Made by a program: the position numbers and the translations under genes. This document shows, in pieces, positions 16,285 to 23,881 of a stretch of 64,000 bases of DNA. Within the stretch, counting starts at the first letter, position 1, and each line of letters starts with the position of its first letter. The stretch is from positions 87,134 to 151,133 of the forward strand of contig NZ_REFC01000016.1 of assembly GCF_003688405.1 (NCBI RefSeq). Direction: 5' to 3'. The notes beneath the pieces are model-generated. The model saw only the letters and a list, made by a program, of their open reading frames with translations, was not told where the DNA came from and searched no databases. Origin of the DNA: Ulvibacter antarcticus. GTDB taxonomy: Bacteria > Bacteroidota > Bacteroidia > Flavobacteriales > Flavobacteriaceae.

Positions 16285-17058
16285 ATGGACCGAGTAAAAA
16301 ATAAAGTAGCCATTGTCACAGGAGGTGCCTCTGGTCTAGGAAAATCAAGTGCTATTTTATTGGCACGCGAAGGAGCAAAAATTGTAATAACTGATTTAGA
16401 TGAAGAAAACGGAAACAAAGTAGTCCAACAAATCAAGAACGATGGCGGTGAAGCCATATTTATAAAACAAGATGTATCCAAAGAAGATCAATGGAAAAAG
16501 GTAATCGAGACTACGCTCAAAACATTTGGAAAGCTACATATTCTGGCTAATGCTGCTGGTATAGCAATCGGTAAAAACGTGGAAGAGATAACGCTTGCAG
16601 ACTGGAAAAAACTTTTAAGCATTAATCTGGATGGCAGTTTCCTAGGTACCCAATACGGTATTAAGGCTATAAAAGAAAGCGGAGAAGGTGGCTCAATTAT
16701 TAACTTTTCTTCGATTGAAGGCCTTATTGGCGACCCCAATTTAGCTGCATATAACGCAAGTAAAGGTGGTGTAACTTTATTTACTAAGTCTGCTGCACTT
16801 CATTGCGCGAAACAGGGTTATGGCATCCGTGTCAATTCCATTCATCCAGCTTATATATGGACACCAATGGTAGAAAATTTCCTTAAAGCCCACGGTGATG
16901 TGGAAGAAGGTAAAAAACAGTTAGAAAGCCTGCATCCTATTGGACATTTGGGAGAACCAGATGATATAGGATATGGCGTCGTATATCTAGCTTCGGATGA
17001 GTCAAAGTTTATGACCGGTTCCGAATTGATAATAGACGGTGGTTATACTGCCCAATAA
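16285..17058 (+). CDS. Short-chain dehydrogenase/reductase
   Basis: 257 aa, classical SDR. Cofactor motif TGGASGLGKSSAI, Asp at the end of beta-2 (VITDLDEENG, suggesting NAD preference), NAAGIAIGK, catalytic Ser in INFSSIEG and YNASKGG (Tyr-xxx-Lys). The C-terminus MTGSELIIDGGYTAQ is typical of the glucose/cyclopentanol dehydrogenase-like group. Substrate unknown. Confidence 0.85.
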   Translation: MDRVKNKVAIVTGGASGLGKSSAILLAREGAKIVITDLDEENGNKVVQQIKNDGGEAIFIKQDVSKEDQWKKVIETTLKTFGKLHILANAAGIAIGKNVEEITLADWKKLLSINLDGSFLGTQYGIKAIKESGEGGSIINFSSIEGLIGDPNLAAYNASKGGVTLFTKSAALHCAKQGYGIRVNSIHPAYIWTPMVENFLKAHGDVEEGKKQLESLHPIGHLGEPDDIGYGVVYLASDESKFMTGSELIIDGGYTAQ

Positions 17059-17084
17059 AAGACAAATCTAAAATTAAAAAAATT

Positions 17085-17921
17085 ATGAAAAACATACTCG
17101 TACCCACCGATTTCTCTGAAAATTGTACCAAAGCAGCCCATCTTGGGATTAAAATCGCAAAATTATATAATGCCGAATTACACTTTCTGCATTTAATGAC
17201 AACACCAGTCGATTGGGTAAAACTCGACAAACTCAAAGAAAAACGCTATCCCGAAACCGTTAAGCAGATTGGCATTGCAAAATCCAAATTACTTGAACTA
17301 GAAAGGATGGCAGAACACCAAGGATTAGAGTGCCGAACCTTTCTTCAGTTCGACTCAGGACAGAAAGATATTTTGGAACATTCCGGTCATTTTCACCACG
17401 ATTTCATAATTACAGGAAGTAGCGGCACTAAAGCTCGCGTAAGGGAGATAACGGGTAGTAACGTTGAGCAGATTGTACGAAAAGCCAATGCACCAATTAT
17501 AGTGGTTAAAGAGGAGGAAGTAACTTTCCCCTTTAAAAATATTCTATTTGTATCTGCTTTTGTAGAGGATGTTAGTCATCCGTTTCAAGCAGTCCTCTCC
17601 ATAGCTCAAAAGTGCGAAGCTAAAATCCATTTGTTACGTATAAATACAGAAACGGACTTTAATAGCATAGAACTTGGGTTGAAACCAGTTAAAAAATTTC
17701 TTGAAAAGTTTCCCGACTTGAAGAATTTTTCAATGAGCGTCCATAACGAGTCTTCGGTAGAAGAAGGTATCAATACATTTTTAAAAGATCAGTCTGCAGA
17801 TTTGATTGCGATGAGTACGCACGGCAAGACAGGGTTTTTGAGCTTATTTTCAAAAAGTATTGCCGAGGGTGTAACCAATCATTCAGAACTTCCAGTAATG
17901 ACAATACATATTAAAAAATGA
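17085..17921 (+). CDS. Tandem UspA universal stress protein
   Basis: 278 aa with two Usp domains. Domain 1 (1-147) starts KNILVPTDFSENCTKAAHLG and ends with the ATP-binding type loop GSSGTKARVREITGSNVEQI. Domain 2 begins about 150 (FKNILFVSAFVEDV) and ends in MSTHGKTGFLSLFSKSIAEG. It overlaps the next gene by 4 bases (ATGA), so translation is coupled. General stress/energy-limitation role; mechanism unknown. Confidence 0.85.
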   Translation: MKNILVPTDFSENCTKAAHLGIKIAKLYNAELHFLHLMTTPVDWVKLDKLKEKRYPETVKQIGIAKSKLLELERMAEHQGLECRTFLQFDSGQKDILEHSGHFHHDFIITGSSGTKARVREITGSNVEQIVRKANAPIIVVKEEEVTFPFKNILFVSAFVEDVSHPFQAVLSIAQKCEAKIHLLRINTETDFNSIELGLKPVKKFLEKFPDLKNFSMSVHNESSVEEGINTFLKDQSADLIAMSTHGKTGFLSLFSKSIAEGVTNHSELPVMTIHIKK

Positions 17922-18760
17922 AAAATTCAATCAACATAGTTAAGTATTCTGGCGACGTGGTAGCTTTTGATGTGGATAAACTTATCAATTCCTTAAGACG
18001 GTCTCAAGCTAGTGAAGAATTGATTCAGCAAATAGTAGCGCAAGTTGAAGACCAATTATATGACGGAATTACTACTAAAAAAATCTATCAAATGGCATTT
18101 AAAATGCTAAAGGGCAAATCGAGAGTAAGTGCTTCAAAATACAAACTCAAAAAAGCCCTGATGGAATTGGGACCCTCTGGTTTTCCTTTTGAAAAGCTGG
18201 TGGGAAAACTATTTGCGCACGAAGGGTATACAACAAAAGTTGGTGTGATTGTACAGGGTAATTGTGTGCAGCACGAAGTAGATGTGATAGCACAAAAAGA
18301 TAACAAACATTATATGATTGAATGTAAGTATCATAGCGAACAAGGAAGGACTTGTAATGTAAAAATCCCATTATATATCCAGTCTCGATTTTTGGATGTT
18401 AAAGCAAAATGGGAACATCAAAAAGGGCACGAGTCTAATCTTCATAAAGGTTGTGTGTACACCAATACGCGATTCACATCTGACGCGATTCAATATGGTA
18501 AATGTGTAGGGTTGTTATTGGCAAGTTGGGATTATCCTATGGGAAACGGTTTAAAAGACAGAATAGATAAGCTGGGGCTACATCCTTTAACAGCATTAAC
18601 TACGCTGACTAAAGCAGAAAAAACAATGTTATTAGACAAAGGCATCGTGCTCTGCAAAGAGCTTCACGAAAATCCTACGCTATTAAAGCAGATAGGAATT
18701 GATAAAAAAAGACACAAAAAGATTTTAGAAGATTCAGAAGCGCTGTGTAAAAGCACTTAA
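17918..18760 (+). CDS. ATP-cone domain fused to a PD-(D/E)xK restriction-endonuclease-like domain
   Basis: 280 aa. The N-terminal ATP-cone (residues about 5-90: IVKYSGDVVAFDVDKLINSL, then KIYQMAFKMLK) is the nucleotide-sensing module of ribonucleotide reductases. The central Mrr/REase-like fold has the metal-binding Asp and ExK in EVDVIAQKDNKHYMIECKYH. The C-terminal helical part reads LTKAEKTMLLDKGIV. A nuclease whose activity is gated by ATP/dATP is the natural inference. Coupled to uspA upstream. Confidence 0.8.
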   Translation: MKNSINIVKYSGDVVAFDVDKLINSLRRSQASEELIQQIVAQVEDQLYDGITTKKIYQMAFKMLKGKSRVSASKYKLKKALMELGPSGFPFEKLVGKLFAHEGYTTKVGVIVQGNCVQHEVDVIAQKDNKHYMIECKYHSEQGRTCNVKIPLYIQSRFLDVKAKWEHQKGHESNLHKGCVYTNTRFTSDAIQYGKCVGLLLASWDYPMGNGLKDRIDKLGLHPLTALTTLTKAEKTMLLDKGIVLCKELHENPTLLKQIGIDKKRHKKILEDSEALCKST

Positions 18761-18802
18761 CCATTAAGGAGAAAAAGTTTAACAATTTTAAAAACAAAAC
18801 TT

Positions 18803-19057
18803 ATGAAAACTGAAGAATTGAAACAACAGAACAGCATAGATTTTGAACCATTTTACCAAGCCTTGGAAGATGAGAGCACGTTGCTAGAAGAGGCTTTTGA
18901 AACAGTATTGGAAATGGTAAGTACCGATCCAAAAGCTGCAAAAAAAATAGCGCATCTTATTAAAAAAGATTTCCACGGTTTATACAAGGAAGTAGAGGCG
19001 TTACAAACAATTGAAAAAAACAAAGGTAGCGCACATTCTTGTTGTGGTGGCAACTAA
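18803..19057 (+). CDS. 84-aa helical protein with C-terminal SCCGGN
   Basis: Mostly acidic helices (YQALEDESTLLEEAFETVL, KAAKKIAHLIKKDF) and a flexible end HSCCGGN whose vicinal cysteines could bind metal or form a redox pair. No family recognised. Located between the ATP-cone nuclease and the beta-CASP RNase genes in the same orientation. Confidence 0.6.
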   Translation: MKTEELKQQNSIDFEPFYQALEDESTLLEEAFETVLEMVSTDPKAAKKIAHLIKKDFHGLYKEVEALQTIEKNKGSAHSCCGGN

Positions 19058-19112
19058 ATAGTGGATTGCCTATTGAAGTAAATTATGAATAACGACTTAA
19101 AAACGACTACAA

Positions 19113-20489
19113 ATGAAAAACAATAAAATAAACATCCACTTTTTGGGCGCCGCAGGTACAGTAACCGGCTCAAAATATTTAGTGGACACAGGCAATAAAA
19201 AAATACTAATAGACTGCGGACTTTTTCAAGGGCTAAAAGAATTACGCCTTAAAAACTGGGAATATCCACCTGTGGAAGTTTCAGAAATTGATATGGTTTT
19301 GCTAACACACGGTCATTTAGATCATACTGGATATCTGCCTAGGTTGGTAAAACAAGGATTTAAGGGACCTATATATGGCACCAATCCAACAATGGACATC
19401 GCAAAAATCATACTTAATGATAGTGGTAAAATACAGGAACAGGAAGCCGAACGTGCCAATAAGGAAGGTTATTCAAAGCATAGCCCAGCAGAACCACTCT
19501 ACGATTTAAAGGATGTAGAAAAAACCATTCCATATTTTAAGGGCATCCCTCAAGCACAATGGATTCCATTGTTTGATGGCATCAGTGCTCGATTTCAATA
19601 TAACGGACACATTCTTGGAGCTACCTACATCGAGTTGGATGTACATGGAAAACGCTTTGTTTTTTCAGGAGATATTGGAAGAACGAACGATTTACTATTG
19701 TATCCACCTCTAAAACCAAAAAAGGCAGATGTCCTTTTTATTGAATCCACTTATGGAGGAAGGTTTCATCCTGATGAAGTGGATGCGATACCGCAGATTG
19801 AAAAATTAGTCAAAGACACTTTTGATAGAGGCGGTAGCCTATTTGTTCCAAGTTTTTCGGTAGAACGTGCCCAACTGATGATGCTAATTTTTTGGAAATT
19901 ACTCAAGGAGAACAAAATACCCAAAGTACAAATGATTATGGATAGCCCAATGGGCGCTAGTGTATTGGAGCTCTTCCACCGCACACGAGATTGGCATAGG
20001 TTAGAAGATAATGAATGTGATGAAATGTGTTCACATTTCACGGTGGTAAAAAGTTATCGCGAAACTATGGAATTGCGAAATGATGATAAACCAAAAATCG
20101 TGATTGCAGGAAGTGGAATGCTTACTGGAGGCCGAATGCTCAACTATCTTGAAACACAGGCGCAAAACCCTAATAATACTTTGCTTTTTGTGGGTTATCA
20201 AGCTGAAGGAACCCGTGGTAGAAAATTGTTGGAAGGCGAAAAGGAGCTAAAAGTGTACGGAAAATGGGTGCCTTTTAAAATGCAGGTAGCTGAAGTTGAA
20301 GGTCTCTCGGCACACGCTGACCACGCTGAGCTTATGGATTGGATGAGTAAGATAAAAAACAAACCCGAACGGATTTTTATTGTACACGGTGAAAAAGAAG
20401 GTGCGGAAGCACTTCAAAAAGGCATCAAAGAAACCTATGGATGGGATGCTCAAATACCACAATTGTACACTATTGAAGAACTAGATTAG
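19113..20489 (+). CDS. Beta-CASP metallo-beta-lactamase-fold RNase
   Basis: 458 aa. Metal-binding motif THGHLDHTGYLPRL; beta-CASP region with SFSVERAQ and GSGMLTGGRML; motif C in VEGLSAHADHAELMDWM. This is the RNA-processing Ysh1/CPSF73-like type found in archaea and many bacteria: a zinc-dependent endo/5'-exoribonuclease. In this island it sits just before AMP phosphorylase, whose substrate (AMP) an RNase can supply through RNA degradation; that link is inference. Confidence 0.88.
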   Translation: MKNNKINIHFLGAAGTVTGSKYLVDTGNKKILIDCGLFQGLKELRLKNWEYPPVEVSEIDMVLLTHGHLDHTGYLPRLVKQGFKGPIYGTNPTMDIAKIILNDSGKIQEQEAERANKEGYSKHSPAEPLYDLKDVEKTIPYFKGIPQAQWIPLFDGISARFQYNGHILGATYIELDVHGKRFVFSGDIGRTNDLLLYPPLKPKKADVLFIESTYGGRFHPDEVDAIPQIEKLVKDTFDRGGSLFVPSFSVERAQLMMLIFWKLLKENKIPKVQMIMDSPMGASVLELFHRTRDWHRLEDNECDEMCSHFTVVKSYRETMELRNDDKPKIVIAGSGMLTGGRMLNYLETQAQNPNNTLLFVGYQAEGTRGRKLLEGEKELKVYGKWVPFKMQVAEVEGLSAHADHAELMDWMSKIKNKPERIFIVHGEKEGAEALQKGIKETYGWDAQIPQLYTIEELD

Positions 20490-20516
20490 TTACAAAATTT
20501 TAATAATCAAGAAAAT

Positions 20517-22019
20517 ATGGAACAAAACTCAAACATATTAAAATACAAACATCTCGGAATCTATACCCAAAATGAGAATGTGGTGTATATGCGAGAAGAT
20601 TGCCACGTCTGTATTTCTGAAGGATTTGAGGCACTTACCCGAATAAGGATATCCAATGTAAGCACCTCAATTGTAGCAAGTCTCAATATTCTAAATTCAG
20701 ATATTCTGATGCCCAATGAAATTGGACTTTCAGATTCGGCTGCCGAAAAACTAAATGTTTCCCCAAATGAAACCTTATATGTTTCACACTTAGAACCTAT
20801 TGAATCCTTAAGCCTCGTTCGGGCAAAAATCTATAATCAAAAACTGGATTATAACGCTTATAATGAAATTATAACCGATATCGTTGAAGGCAATTATTCT
20901 AACATCCACTTATCGGCATTTATAACGGCTTGTGCAGGTGACCGAATGGATATCGATGAAATATCTGACCTCACAAAAGCTATGATTGCTTCCGGTAAGC
21001 AATTGGATTGGAACAAAGAAATCGTGGTTGATAAGCATTGTATTGGCGGATTACCCGGCAATAGAACAACGCCATTGATAGTAGCCATCGTTGCCGCTTA
21101 TGGGCTTACAATGCCCAAAACATCTTCCCGTGCCATCACTTCGCCAGCAGGTACAGCAGATACAATGGAAGTATTGACCAATGTTACACTTTCTTCCGAA
21201 GAAATAAAAAATGTGGTAGAAAATGAAGGTGGTTGCATCGTGTGGGGAGGAACGGCGCAATTAAGTCCTGCAGATGATGTGCTCATTAAAATTGAAAAAG
21301 CTTTGGATATTGATAGTGAAGGACAATTGATTGCTTCGGTACTTTCAAAAAAAGCTGCGGCAGGATCCACACACGTTATTATTGATATTCCTGTGGGAGA
21401 AACCGCAAAGGTACGCAGTACGGAAATGGCACAGCAATTAAAAGAACATATGGAAACCGTGGGCAAAGCTGTTGGTCTAAAAGTGAAAGTTGTTATTACA
21501 GATGGTACGCAGCCAATTGGAAGAGGTATTGGTCCTACATTAGAAGCCATCGATATATTAAAGGTCTTAAAAAATGAAGCTGATGCTCCCAAAGACCTAT
21601 TGGAAAGAGCGTTGTTTTTGGCAGGGGAATTATTGGAACTTTCTGGAAAAGTTGAAAAAGGAAAAGGAAGGAAAACTGCACAAAAAGTACTTGAATCTGG
21701 AAAAGCTTATGAAAAATTTATCGCCATTTGTAAAGCCCAAGGTCGCTTTTCAAAACCTGTTTTAGCACGCTATAAAGTCGAAATCAAATCAGAAAAATCA
21801 GGAATTTTAAAAAGAATCGATAACAGAAAGATTGCAAAACTTGCCAAGCTTTCGGGTGCACCAAAATCCAAATCGGCAGGGATTTCACTGAATGTCCATT
21901 TGAACGACAAAATTGAAAAAGACCAATTATTATACACGCTTTATGCAGAATCGCAGGGCGAATTAAATTATGCTCTGGACTATAAAAATAGCCACGACGA
22001 CATCATAGCCATTAATTAA
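20517..22019 (+). CDS. AMP phosphorylase (archaeal-type thymidine-phosphorylase family)
   Basis: 500 aa, longer than bacterial thymidine phosphorylase (about 440) because of the N-terminal domain (residues 1-90) seen in archaeal AMP phosphorylases. Core motifs: DKHCIGGLPGNRTTPLIVAI (phosphate/substrate site), SSRAITSPAGTADTMEVL and the Lys-rich loop VLSKKAAAGSTHVIID. The expected reaction is NMP + Pi to base + ribose-1,5-bisphosphate. The gene is 10 bases before PRPP synthase. No ribose-1,5-bisphosphate isomerase or RuBisCO gene is in the window, so the fate of the product is open. Confidence 0.85.
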   Translation: MEQNSNILKYKHLGIYTQNENVVYMREDCHVCISEGFEALTRIRISNVSTSIVASLNILNSDILMPNEIGLSDSAAEKLNVSPNETLYVSHLEPIESLSLVRAKIYNQKLDYNAYNEIITDIVEGNYSNIHLSAFITACAGDRMDIDEISDLTKAMIASGKQLDWNKEIVVDKHCIGGLPGNRTTPLIVAIVAAYGLTMPKTSSRAITSPAGTADTMEVLTNVTLSSEEIKNVVENEGGCIVWGGTAQLSPADDVLIKIEKALDIDSEGQLIASVLSKKAAAGSTHVIIDIPVGETAKVRSTEMAQQLKEHMETVGKAVGLKVKVVITDGTQPIGRGIGPTLEAIDILKVLKNEADAPKDLLERALFLAGELLELSGKVEKGKGRKTAQKVLESGKAYEKFIAICKAQGRFSKPVLARYKVEIKSEKSGILKRIDNRKIAKLAKLSGAPKSKSAGISLNVHLNDKIEKDQLLYTLYAESQGELNYALDYKNSHDDIIAIN

Positions 22020-22029
22020 AAAACATATT

Positions 22030-22923
22030 ATGAAAACAATTTTATTCAGCCTTCCCGGAAATGAAAAGCTCACAGAACTTTTGGCAATGAAAATGGATGC
22101 CGAAGTGGGCAAAGTCACTTTACGCAATTTTCCAGACGGAGAATCCTATACTCGTATTCTGTCTAACGTTAAAGACAAATGTGTCGTATTGGTATGCACT
22201 TTGCACGAACCAGACGAAAAACTTTTGCCACTCTACTTTTTGAGCAATACTGCAAAATCGCTCGGAGCTAAATGTTCCTGTTTAGTAGCACCATATCTTG
22301 CTTATATGCGTCAGGACAAAGTATTTAATGAAGGGGAAGGTGTAACCTCTGGCTTCTTCGGAAAGTTGATTTCAGGTTTCGCCGATAGCATTACCACGGT
22401 TGACCCTCACTTGCACAGGATAAGTTCTTTGGGCGAAGTTTATCACATCCCCAATAAAGTAATTCACGCAGCAAATGCTATTTCAGAATGGATAAAGGAA
22501 AATGTTGAAAACCCTGTTCTTATCGGTCCCGATTCTGAAAGCGAGCAATGGGTTTCCGAGGTTGCCAAAAATGCAGGAGTACCTTTTACAGTGTTACAGA
22601 AAGTGCGTCACGGCGACCGTGATGTGGAAGTCTCGGTTCCAGATGTAGATAAATACAAAGATGCCACGCCTATTCTGGTGGATGATATTATCTCGACTGC
22701 ACGGACAATGATTGAGACTGTGAAACGCCTAAAGAAAGCAGGAATGAAACCACCAATATGCGTTGGCATTCACGCAGTTTTTTCAGGTAATGCCTATCAA
22801 GATTTATTGGATTCCGGTGTAGAAAAAATAGTAACCTGCAACACCATTCCACATCCTTCAAATGCTATTGACTTGAGCGATGTAATGGCAAAAGAAGTTA
22901 AAAAATTAATGCACCATATATGA
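22030..22923 (+). CDS. prs: Ribose-phosphate pyrophosphokinase (PRPP synthase), archaeal/class III-like
   Basis: 297 aa. N-terminal LRNFPDGESYTRI, ATP-binding region LAPYLAYMRQDKVFNEGE-like and PRPP-binding loop ILVDDIISTARTMIETV. It is shorter than class I bacterial Prs (about 315) and lacks much of the allosteric flanking sequence. Makes PRPP from ribose-5-phosphate and ATP, releasing AMP, which the preceding enzyme could phosphorolyse. Overlaps the next gene by 4 bases. This is probably an accessory copy; the housekeeping prs is not in the window. Confidence 0.85.
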   Translation: MKTILFSLPGNEKLTELLAMKMDAEVGKVTLRNFPDGESYTRILSNVKDKCVVLVCTLHEPDEKLLPLYFLSNTAKSLGAKCSCLVAPYLAYMRQDKVFNEGEGVTSGFFGKLISGFADSITTVDPHLHRISSLGEVYHIPNKVIHAANAISEWIKENVENPVLIGPDSESEQWVSEVAKNAGVPFTVLQKVRHGDRDVEVSVPDVDKYKDATPILVDDIISTARTMIETVKRLKKAGMKPPICVGIHAVFSGNAYQDLLDSGVEKIVTCNTIPHPSNAIDLSDVMAKEVKKLMHHI

Positions 22924-23564
22924 GAAAGCTAAGTTTCATAATATTTTTAACCTTATTCAATATCACAATGAATGGACAAACTGAAATGCTCATCGGGCAA
23001 ATTTCAGGCAGAGTCATAGTTCGAGAAAATTTTGATGAAGAAGGTGCTTTTTTAAACAAACAAACTTTTGAAGCTGACGAAGCTATAAAGAAAAATGGAT
23101 ATTATGAAATTGGGGTAATCACCGAACTGTTTGACAAGGACAAAAAATCTACCGACAAATACACGACGACCTATCGCTGTAAACCGGATGAAGCTAGTGT
23201 AATGGTAATGGTATTTCCTTTTTCAGATCCAAAATCAAAGGAAACCGAAATCAATACTATTTCTAAAAATTTTAAAGAGTTATACGATTTGGAAAACTTG
23301 GAAGATATTGAACTGGAAATGAGTTTTGATTCGGGTCTGTTGAGTTTTTTTGGCTCAAAAAGCACCATAAAGATTTACGACCGAAAATTAACGGGTAGCA
23401 ATAACAATATTAAATCAAAAATTAATATTAAAGCTTATGCTTTGGGCATTCGTATCAAACAGCTCAACTATTCTGTCGATGAAAAATTAAACGGTGATGG
23501 TTTATTGACCTTTCAGAAATTTACCGAAGCCGATGGTAGTTATTTTACAATCAACTATAAATAA
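22920..23564 (+). CDS. Exported protein of unknown function
   Basis: 214 aa with signal peptide MRKLSFIIFLTLFNITMNGQ. The mature part is beta-rich (VIVRENFDEEGAFLNKQTF, SKINIKAYALGIRIKQLNYS) without Cys pairs or TM helices. It is translationally coupled to prs (ATGA overlap). Not recognised. The position between prs and a gene often annotated as phosphoribosylpyrophosphate synthetase is notable, although a periplasmic protein is odd in that company. Confidence 0.65.
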   Translation: MRKLSFIIFLTLFNITMNGQTEMLIGQISGRVIVRENFDEEGAFLNKQTFEADEAIKKNGYYEIGVITELFDKDKKSTDKYTTTYRCKPDEASVMVMVFPFSDPKSKETEINTISKNFKELYDLENLEDIELEMSFDSGLLSFFGSKSTIKIYDRKLTGSNNNIKSKINIKAYALGIRIKQLNYSVDEKLNGDGLLTFQKFTEADGSYFTINYK

Positions 23565-23570
23565 AAACAA

Positions 23571-23864
23571 ATGAAAAATTACGATACACTATCAGAAGCT
23601 ATTAACGATTTACAGGCAAACGAATATCCCTATGACTTCAACTTAACGCCTGAATGTTTGAAATGTGCTTCGCTCAAACTTGAGATCCATCCTGAAGATT
23701 TTAAAGTAGATAAAACCTATCGCTTTGAAGGAATGAGCAGTACTGATGATAATAGCATTCTTTATGCTATATCTTCCAAAGACGGAATAAAAGGTCTTTT
23801 GGTAGATGCCTATGGCGTCTATGCCGAAAATATTTCGGAAGCAATGAGAAAAAAATTACGCTAA
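23571..23864 (+). CDS. Small conserved Bacteroidota protein (often mislabelled PRPP synthetase)
   Basis: 97 aa, with NYDTLSEAINDLQANEYPYD, LTPECLKCASLKLEIHPEDF and RFEGMSSTDDNSILYAISSK. Proteins of this type are widespread in Bacteroidota and are sometimes annotated phosphoribosylpyrophosphate synthetase, though the length excludes that activity. CLKC could bind metal. Lies between prs-coupled genes and the copper ATPase. Confidence 0.7.
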   Translation: MKNYDTLSEAINDLQANEYPYDFNLTPECLKCASLKLEIHPEDFKVDKTYRFEGMSSTDDNSILYAISSKDGIKGLLVDAYGVYAENISEAMRKKLR

Positions 23865-23881
23865 CACTTAAACAAAAACTA

